This document shows, one piece after another, positions 9,001 through 16,017 of a DNA stretch of 52,469 bases (position 1 is its first letter; each line of letters starts with the position of its first letter). Origin of the DNA: Clostridia bacterium (GTDB lineage: Bacteria > Bacillota > Clostridia > Christensenellales > CAG-138). A program made the translations under genes and the position numbers. Under the pieces are notes generated by a model. The model had not been told where the DNA came from. It saw nothing but the letters and a program-made list of their open reading frames with translations, and searched no databases. The stretch is taken from NCBI GenBank assembly GCA_017619735.1, contig JAFZRT010000038.1:1-52469 (forward strand), read 5' to 3'.

Positions 9001-10716
9001 AGCGGTGATCTCGGGCTTGATCTTGAGATCGCTGGTGGTGCCCCAGCTGGAGAACTCGGAGGGCTGACCGCCGCCGAGAGCGTCGATGAGCTCGGGCTCG
9101 GCGCTGATGAAGATCTGGCCTTCGCCTGCCTCGGCAAGGGTGGAGCCGTAATCAAGCGCGATGGAGACCGCGGGAACGGTGATGTTGCCGTCCTGCAGGT
9201 TCATGTTGATGATACCGGAGGTGTTGTTGAAGATGATGACCGCGATGGCGCCCAGGGCCTGCGCGTTCTCGATCTTTACGTAGAAGGAGATGTCGCCGCG
9301 CTGGATGAGGGCAACCTTGCCGGCTACGTCGTAGCCTTCGAAGTCTTCGGGATTACCTGCGCCGGGAATGTAGACGTAATCGAGAGTCTGACCGCCGAAG
9401 GTCGCAGCGAGCTTGGGCTGGTTGTAGTCGGTCTCGGAGTAGCCGAACTTGCCGGTGGCTTCGTTCTCGATGTAGTTCGCGATGGCCTTGGAGTTGTCAA
9501 CGGAAGCTACGCCGAGGGAACGGGGCCAGGTGGACGGGGAACCCGTTACGCCGTAATCGGGGTTGAAGACGAGCGGATAACCGAGGTTGGAGCCGCCGCC
9601 GCCCCAGGTGTTGCCGAGAGCGGTGGAGTACTCGTTGCCGGCGCTCATGGAGAGGTTGACGCCCGCATTGACGAGGTTCTCAAAGGTCTCCGCATAGGAG
9701 GCGCTGTAGTAATGAGTGAAACCGCAGGGAGAACCGAGAGAGAGGTTCGCGGAATCGACGCCGAGAACAACGCAGTCCTCGAGAGCGGCGAGGATAGCGA
9801 CCCAGCCCGCGCCGCCGCCGTCGTTGAAGACGTTCATGGCGAGGAGCTGAGCATCCTTCGCAACGCCCGTGATCTCACCGCCGTTGCCGGCAGCGATACC
9901 GCCGACGTGGGTGCCGTGATCGGAACCGACGGAGGTGTGGTTGACGTTGTAGCTGTTCTTAACGTAGTTCCAGCGGAAGGGGATCTTCGCGCTGTAGTAT
10001 ACGTTGTCGGCGTTCATGTTCGTGCCCTGGAGCTCGCCGGAAGCGATGGCGGCGATGATGTCATCCTTGACGAACTTGGGGTTTTCGGGAGCGTTCGCGA
10101 AGGCGGGATGATCGACCTTCATACCGGTATCGACGATCGCGATGGCGCGGCCTTCGCCGGTGTAGTCAAGATCCCACGCGTCGATCGCGCCGACCATATC
10201 GCCGCTGTTGAAGAGCTGGGGATCGGGGGATTCCCACTCGGCGGCGACGAAGGCGGTGACGCCTTCCATCCTGTTCAGTTCCTCAACGAGGCGGTACTCG
10301 CCCTCGAAGGCGAAACCGTTGAACAGGAGGGTGTAGTTGTAGAGAACTTTGATGTCGACGTTAAGAGCCTTGCCGATGCTCTTTACGGCGGCATCCTGCT
10401 TCTCGCGGAGGGATGCGGCATAGTTTCCGGCGGCTTTGTAGCTGCTGTAAACCTTCATTGCGGGAGCATCCTGAAGCTGGACCATTATCGGAACGATCTG
10501 ATCCGCCGCGATCTCAGCGTCGGCTTTGTTTTCGCTGACGTTGAAGGTGTTGCCGTTCCTTATGCCGGAGAGGTCATAAGTCGCGGTCGTTTTTGCCTCC
10601 AGCGCGCCGGTGTTGGCCTGGCCGTTCGATTCCAGAGCGAATACGGATCCGCTGACGGAAAGGACCATTGCAAGGACTACCAGTGCGGCGAGGAGACGCC
10701 TGACGGTGTTCTTCAT
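6007..10716 (-). CDS. Secreted lactocepin/C5a-peptidase-like S8 subtilase with internal dockerin and C-terminal anchor-J domain
   Basis: A 1569-residue exported serine protease. Start ATG 10716 follows AGGAGG by six bases; the longer in-frame start lacks a ribosome site. Signal peptide residues 1-28, I9-like propeptide about 75-165. The S8 domain has Asp196 (AIVDTGMKVDH), His267 (DHGTHVGG) and Ser597 (SGTSMSAPHVSGG). A PA domain is inserted at about 440-540 and an Fn3_5-like domain follows the catalytic part. A two-repeat type I dockerin (about 799-860; DVDGDGDIDTADAL and DVNGSGDVTMADAL) sits just before LNIPFLAFYGDW, a lactocepin Fn3 motif. Further Ig-like and propeller-like repeats lead to a choice-of-anchor J/cleaved-adhesin domain in the last ~160 residues. 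No LPXTG or SLH anchor is visible. It probably degrades extracellular protein while bound to a cohesin partner (inference). Confidence 0.92.
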   Translation of the reverse strand: MKNTVRRLLAALVVLAMVLSVSGSVFALESNGQANTGALEAKTTATYDLSGIRNGNTFNVSENKADAEIAADQIVPIMVQLQDAPAMKVYSSYKAAGNYAASLREKQDAAVKSIGKALNVDIKVLYNYTLLFNGFAFEGEYRLVEELNRMEGVTAFVAAEWESPDPQLFNSGDMVGAIDAWDLDYTGEGRAIAIVDTGMKVDHPAFANAPENPKFVKDDIIAAIASGELQGTNMNADNVYYSAKIPFRWNYVKNSYNVNHTSVGSDHGTHVGGIAAGNGGEITGVAKDAQLLAMNVFNDGGGAGWVAILAALEDCVVLGVDSANLSLGSPCGFTHYYSASYAETFENLVNAGVNLSMSAGNEYSTALGNTWGGGGSNLGYPLVFNPDYGVTGSPSTWPRSLGVASVDNSKAIANYIENEATGKFGYSETDYNQPKLAATFGGQTLDYVYIPGAGNPEDFEGYDVAGKVALIQRGDISFYVKIENAQALGAIAVIIFNNTSGIINMNLQDGNITVPAVSIALDYGSTLAEAGEGQIFISAEPELIDALGGGQPSEFSSWGTTSDLKIKPEITAPGGNIYSSTDPSISGGLYDTWSGTSMSAPHVSGGMAIVSQYVDEMFPDLSTGEKREMVDTILMSTANPVVDGGGDLAAVRKQGAGLMDLAAAVTTTSYLSVEGNVRPKLELGDDPEMTGVYEMTFTVHNFGETALSYVIEPHVLLDDLTAVAVDPDGNYVIATTQKSWDIADYCDFEMPDAVNVGPGETADVTVVVTLTDDILEYIDAYYPLGCYVEGFIELYGQGGMTGDVDGDGDIDTADALAVMRYVMGVGELEDVAAADVNGSGDVTMADALLILRYATGVSTDFEIGGFEAGQDLNIPFLAFYGDWNYVPMFDLGFYYDDFSYGSNPQINFVGSAYGSSAYGLGINPYVETEDYSYYMDDRNAVSPNGDGFLDTADLFRLGLMRNAAEAGYQLIDANGNVLANLAHDEDVRKSYYSTSAQTYSNLGTDLPMPRWNAEPYGGQDIAIRAYAYLSNDGSTTTEPFTEDTENFFNEWIIPIYVDVAAPTAEVVSFENGVLTLNVTDEHYVAYVGAWDANIVNGEVVLNANYDQTGLFEEERGAVSEVALENVVAGALICLGDYAGNEVAYTFDGTNLVPASDSWSHGGVSVPGTTFYAFGKNLTSQTWVKFNSDNLDATPTYGGGIQSDAGDYTCGTFTGDTVYAVTNGKELVKYDASDIDAWTGKTTIGTLNASYTVNEMAYNRANGKLYVVVGVTDVYEVNVQTAAMTQICSTNYGIVAMDFDREGTCYIVDAFGYLCTFDIATGTQTAEIGYYGVNPVNTSTGSFLLQCGTLQDGYFFWVAADAGITQYSQIHLLAIKVNTGDYMDLGAVWGGLYTLCLFAYKYEVPPQSVEATDFYENFEGDFVWETIDADGDGNNWGTDYWGEGLYYDGSKAAVSYSWLDVVLYPDNWMVSPEFTIGEGEKWLSYFAASANQGAGADIDEHWQVIVIPEGMDVTDGIVVEETTMTTAMLTEHLVDLSQFAGETVRIAFRHFNCSDEYTLIIDGIAVGDHK

Positions 10717-10786
10717 TTTATACCTCCTGAAAAAGTATTGAAGATTTTGGCGCATAGTATCCCCATGCGTCTATTCAATCTATTAT

Positions 10787-10815
10787 AGTATAAAGTCACA
10801 GCGCTTGATTGTCAA
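10787..10815 (-). promoter_or_regulatory. sigmaA promoter of the S8 protease gene
   Basis: Minus strand: consensus -35 TTGACA (10815-10810), 17-base spacer, -10 TATACT (10792-10787). The predicted start near 10780 gives a leader of about 64 nt. A second TATAAT-like hexamer overlaps just downstream. Confidence 0.88.
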
Positions 10816-10877
10816 TAACAAAAGCGGCGATGTGTGAAAAAAAGTATACCGTTCCCCTCCCCCGCCCGAAACAAAAA

Positions 10878-10902
10878 CCGCCGGGAAGCGGCTTCCCGGC
10901 GG
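10878..10902 (-). terminator. Terminator of the anchor-J/dockerin gene
   Basis: CCGCCGGGAAG (10878-10888) pairs perfectly with CTTCCCGGCGG (10892-10902). On the minus strand the stem is followed by TTTTTGTTTCG. It lies 17 bases after the stop of the gene at 10919-13120. Confidence 0.88.
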
Positions 10903-10918
10903 TATGTGTTTTTGTCTG

Positions 10919-13120
10919 TCATTCGCCGCCCTGCGGATTGTTCAGCAGGTAATTGTACAGATACGATATGTCGAGCGAGCTCACGGCGCCGTTTTGATCC
11001 ACGTCGGCGTTTATGAGGCCCTGCTCCGAAAGCTCCGCGCTGTGCACTATGTACGCCGCGAGCAGCGTCACGTCGTCGAACCCGACGGCGCCGTCGCAGT
11101 TGACGTCGCCGATGAGGGGCGCGGGCACATACACGGCGGTTACGGTCAGATCGGATTGGACATCGGTAAAATCTACGTCCCATCCGGCGAACACATAGCC
11201 TTCATGCTCGTCGGGCTCGGGAGCGGAGGCGGATTCGCCCGCGCCGACCATCTGCTGCGAGAGCACGGCGCCTGTCAGCCCGTCTACGAAAGTGACGGTA
11301 TAGAACTTGGCCACCCTGTAGGGGAGGAAGAGCGCGGTGACCTCCATGCCTTCGGCGGCGTTCGCCGCACCGGCGGTCCCCGTCCTGACCGTTATTCCGG
11401 AGGAGATGCTGGTAACCGCCATCGCCATATCGGTCCCGAACACGCCGGCCCAATAGAGCATGGCATCCATCGGGTTATACCAGAGCTTTTGATAGAACGT
11501 CGTTATGGGCCCGACCTGCGAGCTGATGTTCGAGCTGACTATCGAAGCGTAGACCTCCTCATCCCTGAAGCGATAGGCGATGAGCGCGTCATGTCTGACG
11601 TCCGCGCCGATGAACCTGCCGCCGCCGGCATAGGTCATATGCAGGGGCAGCATGTTCTGCAGTGTGACGGTCTCGCCGTCTGCTCCGGCCGCGGTGCAGA
11701 CCGCGGCGCAGATATCCGAGATCGTTTCGCCCTTTTCACCTGTCGAGGAGTCAAACAGCGCGAGGTCGAGATGTTCCGTGCCGAGATCGTCCCTGTAGTA
11801 ATAGCCGGCATACATGATCTCGTGCTCGTAGTCGTATGTCATGAACACGGGTACGTCGGTGAAGCCCTCCTCAACGACGATCATTGCGAAATCGGAATCC
11901 AGGTCGAAGCGGACATAATCATACGATGAATACTCCCCGTTCACGGGATCCCTGCCCACAAAGCCGAATACCCTGCCTAAAACCGAGTCATACTCGGAAA
12001 CCAGCAGATCGTTCACACCGTCGTCCTGAAGCTTGGACGCGGCGCCGAAGCGGTCCATCCTGTACCACGCGTCGGGGGTGTTGGAGCCGTAATCGTAGAG
12101 GCCGAACGCCCTGAGGCCGTCGGAATAGCGTTTGGGACCGGTGACGACTGTCACGGTGCAGCTCGCGGTGAGGCCGCCGTGCGTCGTGGCGGTGACCGTG
12201 GCGGTGCCGACGCTCATGCCGATCATGCCGCCCGCATTGTTGACCGCGACTACGGACGGGTCGCTTGAGGTCCATGCAACGCCGGTGAAGGTCGCGTTTT
12301 CGGGGAGCACCTCGGCCGTGAGGCGGGCGCCCGTGGTGAGGGGCAGCTCGAGCTCGGAGGCGCTCAAAGTGACGGAGGTCTCGGGTACGAGCTCCGAAAC
12401 GAGGCCTATCTGCACGTCGTCGAGCACCACGGACATCTTGTCGGTATCGACGTGGCGGAAGGCGACGGACACGGTCTTGCCCGCGTAGGCGGAAAGATCG
12501 ACCATCATCTGCTGATACTCGGCGGGGACCTCGTAGAGGTCGACGAGGGAGGTGAACTGCGTAAGATCGCGGGTCTTCTCGTCATAGGCGACGCCGTATT
12601 CGCCGACGAGCACCTGCATATGGTCGAGGTAGCCTTCGCCGCCGGCGGACTTTGCCCAGTAGCAGAGCTTGTAGCCCTCGTCGGGTATGGTGATGCTCGG
12701 AGTGCCGAGCCAGTTGTCCTGAACGAAGGTCGCCCCGTCGTACCAGGAGTAGGACACCATTGCGAGCACGCCGCTGTGGGCGTCGTTCCCGCCGAAGTCC
12801 TGCGGCTCGGTCCAGAGCCAGTTGGAGAAATCGTAGCCGTTGAGGACGTCGGTATTGCCGTCGGCGTTCTCCATCCACCAGCCGAGGTCGAGATTGCTTT
12901 CGAAATCCTCGTCGAGGAGCGAGCCGTCGCAGACGATCTCTTCAACGGAAAGCTTCGCACGGGAGGCGCCCGGGAACGCGGACATCCTGACGGCGTCCCT
13001 TGCGACGAAGGGGATGGGATCTGTGAGCCTGATCGTCTGCTGCGCGGCGGGAACGCCCGCGGGGAGGGCGGTGAGCGCCATCATGAGAGCGGCGAGCAGG
13101 CAGATGAGCTTCCTTATCAT
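10919..13120 (-). CDS. Secreted choice-of-anchor J / BIG2 / InlB-repeat / dockerin protein
   Basis: A 733-residue exported protein with no catalytic domain I recognise. The ATG at 13120 follows GGAGGA; an upstream in-frame start lacks one. Layout: signal peptide 1-26 ending PAGVPAA; choice-of-anchor J (MAM-like) domain about 68-240 with VSYSWYDGATF and FRHVDTD; BIG2 bacterial Ig domain about 245-326 (VAWTSSDPSVVAV); an unassigned region 330-600 with repeats such as MTYDYEHEIMYAGYYY that resemble propeller blades; InlB/Flg_new repeat 607-665 (YVFAGWDVDF); dockerin 671-733 (GDVNCDGAVGFDDV and ADVDQNGAVSSLDI). The dockerin pair is nearly identical to that of the lipase-like gene at 16018. Likely an extracellular binding protein that docks on a cohesin (inference). 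Confidence 0.85.
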   Translation of the reverse strand: MIRKLICLLAALMMALTALPAGVPAAQQTIRLTDPIPFVARDAVRMSAFPGASRAKLSVEEIVCDGSLLDEDFESNLDLGWWMENADGNTDVLNGYDFSNWLWTEPQDFGGNDAHSGVLAMVSYSWYDGATFVQDNWLGTPSITIPDEGYKLCYWAKSAGGEGYLDHMQVLVGEYGVAYDEKTRDLTQFTSLVDLYEVPAEYQQMMVDLSAYAGKTVSVAFRHVDTDKMSVVLDDVQIGLVSELVPETSVTLSASELELPLTTGARLTAEVLPENATFTGVAWTSSDPSVVAVNNAGGMIGMSVGTATVTATTHGGLTASCTVTVVTGPKRYSDGLRAFGLYDYGSNTPDAWYRMDRFGAASKLQDDGVNDLLVSEYDSVLGRVFGFVGRDPVNGEYSSYDYVRFDLDSDFAMIVVEEGFTDVPVFMTYDYEHEIMYAGYYYRDDLGTEHLDLALFDSSTGEKGETISDICAAVCTAAGADGETVTLQNMLPLHMTYAGGGRFIGADVRHDALIAYRFRDEEVYASIVSSNISSQVGPITTFYQKLWYNPMDAMLYWAGVFGTDMAMAVTSISSGITVRTGTAGAANAAEGMEVTALFLPYRVAKFYTVTFVDGLTGAVLSQQMVGAGESASAPEPDEHEGYVFAGWDVDFTDVQSDLTVTAVYVPAPLIGDVNCDGAVGFDDVTLLAAYIVHSAELSEQGLINADVDQNGAVSSLDISYLYNYLLNNPQGGE

Positions 13121-13187
13121 TAATTGTTCCTCCGAAAATGTGATAAGCCGCGGGCCTTCGCCGGCGCGGCGGATATTGCCGAATATC

Positions 13188-13196
13188 ATTATAGCA
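13188..13196 (-). promoter_or_regulatory. Extended -10 promoter of the anchor-J/dockerin gene
   Basis: Minus strand TGCTATAAT is a perfect extended -10 element. Upstream there is only a weak -35 (TGGAAA at an 18-base spacing). The leader would be about 60 nt. Confidence 0.6.
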
Positions 13197-13371
13197 CAAG
13201 AGGGCTCCGCATTTCCACAGTTCGAGGGCGGTTTTTTTATTATATTTCGCCGGAAAAGCCTTCCTTTCGCGCGGGCGCGGGTAAAATCCGTGTAAAAAAT
13301 CGCCCGGGGGTGTTTAATTCGGCGGCGGAAAGTATTATCATAAAAGCATCAAGACATATCGGGAGTACACG

Positions 13372-15975
13372 ATGCTTCGTTTAATAGGTATCAAAAAGGA
13401 TTACGTATCCAAGGATCAGACCGTGCACGCGCTGAAGGGCGTGGACATGGAGTTCGCCTCGAGCGAGTTCGCCGCCGTGCTCGGCCCGTCCGGCTGCGGC
13501 AAGACCACGCTTTTGAACATCATAGGCGGCCTCGACCGCTACACCGAGGGCGACCTCATAATCAACGGGAAATCGACCCGCACATACCGCGACCGCGACT
13601 GGGACGCTTACCGCAACCACTCCGTCGGCTTCGTATTCCAGAGCTACAACCTCATACCGCACCAGACGGTGCTGGCGAACGTGGAGCTCGCGCTGACGCT
13701 CTCCGGCGTTTCGAAGGCGGAGCGGCGCAGGCGCGCGGAGGAGGTGCTGACGCGGGTGGGCCTCGGCGATCAGCTGAGGAAGAAGCCGAACCAGCTCTCC
13801 GGCGGGCAGATGCAGAGGGTCGCGATAGCGAGGGCGCTCGTCAACGATCCCGAGATAATACTCGCCGACGAGCCCACCGGCGCACTCGATTCCGAAACGA
13901 GCGTGCAGATAATGGAGCTGCTGCGGGAGGTCTCCCGGGACCGCCTCGTGATAATGGTCACGCACAACGCGGAGCTCGCCGCCAGATACGCGACGCGCAC
14001 GATACGCCTTTTGGACGGGCTCGTGACGAGCGACGAGCGCACGGGCGCGGAGCCCGCCCCCTCCCCCGCGGGGAGTGCGGACGCGGAGCCGAAAAAGCGC
14101 GTGTCGATGAGCTTCCTCACGGCGCTGTCGCTGAGTCTCAACAACCTCCTGACCAAGAAGGCGCGCACGATACTCACGGCCTTCGCGGGGAGCATAGGCA
14201 TCATCGGCATCGCGCTGATACTCTCCATCTCCGACGGCTTCCAGAACTACATCGACCGCGTGCAGGAGGATACGCTTTCCAACTACCCGCTGAAGATCGA
14301 GGAGCGGGTGATGGACATGTCCGCTATGTTCACAGGCGGCAGCCGCGAGGACATGCCGCAGGAGGAGCACGAGGAGGGCAAGGTCTACTCCAACGGGCAT
14401 ATCGCGCAGGGCGCGGAGCTCATGAACGCCAACACGCAGACCAACGACCTCGCCGCGTTCAAGGAATACATAGAGGGCGAGGGCAGTTCACTGCTCGACG
14501 GCACCAACGGCGCGCAGTACCTTTACGACGTCGACATATACGTCTATAACCGCGGGGCCGTCGGCGGCACGGTTCAGGCGAACCCCGGCCTCGTCTACGA
14601 CAGGATGTTCGGCTCCAACTTCTCCGGCATGATGAGCTATTCGCAGGGGGCGGAGACCTTCGGCGAGATGATAGGCGACCGCGAGCTGCTGGATTCGCAG
14701 TACGACGTGCTCGCGGGGCGCTGGCCCGAGGCGTACGACGAGGTGGTCATCGCCGTCGACAAGTATTCCCGCATAGGCGATTTCGAGCTGTACACGCTCG
14801 GCATACGCGACCAGTCGAAGCTCGACGGGCTCATGGAGCGGGTGATGAGCGGCGATTACGATAAGGATCCGCAGCTCGTGTTCACCTATGAGGAGCTCAT
14901 GGCTCTCGACCTCGTCATGCTGCTGCCGACGGATCTTTACGAGCCCGCGGGCGGCATATGGCGCGACGCGAGGGAGATAAGGGGCGTCGACGCGCTGCTC
15001 GATGAAAAGGGCGTGCCGCTCAGGGTCGTCGGCGTTGTAAGGCCGAAGCAGGACGCCTCCGCGACGGCGCTGACCGGCACGGTGTGCTACACCGGCGCGC
15101 TGACTGAATACGTGATAAACGCCGTGAACGGGAGCGATATCGTGAAGGCGCAGGAGGCCGACCCGACCGTCGACGTGTTCACCGGCCACCCCTTCGACAT
15201 GAGCGGCTACGTGCCCACGATAGACGAGGTCATGGCCTTCATCGGCTCACTTCCCGAGGAGCAGCGGGCGGCGATAATGCCGCAGCTCGAGAACATGAGC
15301 GAGGAGGAGATAATAGCCCGCTTCGGCCCGCAGATGAGCTTTGCGGGCGGCGCGACCTGGGAGGGGAACCTCAAGAAGCTCGGAGTGAACGATCTCGCCT
15401 CCCCCGCCGCCGTCGTGATATACCCCGTCGACTTCGCTTCGAAGGACGCCGTGAAGAAGGCCATCGACGAATACAACGAGAGCATGCGCGCCTCCGGCGA
15501 GGACGGCAAGGTCATCACCTACACCGACTACGTGGGCCTGCTCATGAGCTCCGTCAGCACCATAATCAACGTGATATCCTACGTGCTCATCGCGTTCGTC
15601 GCGGTGTCGCTCGTGGTCTCCTCCATAATGATAGGCGTCATCACCAACATATCCGTACTGGAGCGCACGAAGGAGATCGGCGTGCTGCGCTCGATAGGCG
15701 CTTCGAAGCGCGACGTATCCCGCGTGTTCAACGCGGAGACGCTGATAATCGGCTTCATCTCCGGCGTGATGGGCCTCGGGCTCACCGAGCTGCTGATAAT
15801 CCCGATAAACGCGCTGATTTACAAGCTCGGCGGGATAAGGAACGTCGCGGCGCTGCCCTGGCGCGGGGCGCTGATACTGCTTGCGATAAGCATGCTGCTG
15901 ACGCTCGTCGCGGGCCTCATACCCTCCCGCGCGGCGGCCAAAAAGGATCCCGTAGTCGCGCTGCGCACCGAATGA
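13372..15975 (+). CDS. ABC transporter, fused ATPase and MacB/FtsX-type permease
   Basis: An 867-residue protein with an ABC ATPase fused to a MacB-like permease. ATPase: Walker A GPSGCGKTT (38-46), Q-loop FVFQSYN (about 87-93), signature LSGGQ (142-146), Walker B IILADE (162-167), H-loop VTHN (His198). After a linker (about 215-245) comes a first membrane helix (about 265-285, GSIGIIGIALILSI), a large extracytoplasmic domain (about 290-720), then three membrane helices with the FtsX motif LERTKEIGVLRSIGAS. In Clostridia such fusions are often annotated as peptide or macrolide exporters; the extracytoplasmic domain suggests mechanotransmission rather than channel transport. The ATG has only GGGAG nearby. 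The 250-base upstream region gives no clear -35/-10 pair. It is divergent from the dockerin gene; substrate unknown. Confidence 0.9.
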   Translation: MLRLIGIKKDYVSKDQTVHALKGVDMEFASSEFAAVLGPSGCGKTTLLNIIGGLDRYTEGDLIINGKSTRTYRDRDWDAYRNHSVGFVFQSYNLIPHQTVLANVELALTLSGVSKAERRRRAEEVLTRVGLGDQLRKKPNQLSGGQMQRVAIARALVNDPEIILADEPTGALDSETSVQIMELLREVSRDRLVIMVTHNAELAARYATRTIRLLDGLVTSDERTGAEPAPSPAGSADAEPKKRVSMSFLTALSLSLNNLLTKKARTILTAFAGSIGIIGIALILSISDGFQNYIDRVQEDTLSNYPLKIEERVMDMSAMFTGGSREDMPQEEHEEGKVYSNGHIAQGAELMNANTQTNDLAAFKEYIEGEGSSLLDGTNGAQYLYDVDIYVYNRGAVGGTVQANPGLVYDRMFGSNFSGMMSYSQGAETFGEMIGDRELLDSQYDVLAGRWPEAYDEVVIAVDKYSRIGDFELYTLGIRDQSKLDGLMERVMSGDYDKDPQLVFTYEELMALDLVMLLPTDLYEPAGGIWRDAREIRGVDALLDEKGVPLRVVGVVRPKQDASATALTGTVCYTGALTEYVINAVNGSDIVKAQEADPTVDVFTGHPFDMSGYVPTIDEVMAFIGSLPEEQRAAIMPQLENMSEEEIIARFGPQMSFAGGATWEGNLKKLGVNDLASPAAVVIYPVDFASKDAVKKAIDEYNESMRASGEDGKVITYTDYVGLLMSSVSTIINVISYVLIAFVAVSLVVSSIMIGVITNISVLERTKEIGVLRSIGASKRDVSRVFNAETLIIGFISGVMGLGLTELLIIPINALIYKLGGIRNVAALPWRGALILLAISMLLTLVAGLIPSRAAAKKDPVVALRTE

Positions 15976-15986
15976 CGGCAAAAGAA

Positions 15987-16007
15987 AAAGCCCCCTGCGG
16001 GGGCTTT
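15987..16007. terminator. Bidirectional terminator between the ABC transporter and lipase-like genes
   Basis: AAAGCCCCC and GGGGGCTTT form a nine-bp stem with a TGC loop. Plus side continues TTTTATT; minus side continues TTCTTTTG. It closes both convergent transcripts. Confidence 0.93.
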
Positions 16008-16017
16008 TTTTATTATC

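Noticed and set aside
6007..10716. Calling the S8 protein a C5a peptidase virulence factor
   Set aside because: The architecture is shared by housekeeping lactocepins; no LPXTG anchor or pathogen context supports a virulence role.
6013..10788. 1591-codon open frame on the plus strand opposite the S8 protease
   Set aside because: Antisense shadow: composition is Val/Gly/Asp-rich without domain motifs, and the minus-strand protein has a complete catalytic triad, signal peptide and promoter.
13200..13371. Promoter for the MacB-type ABC transporter
   Set aside because: Several AT-rich hexamers such as TATTAT occur, but no -35/-10 pair at 16-18 bases is good enough to annotate.
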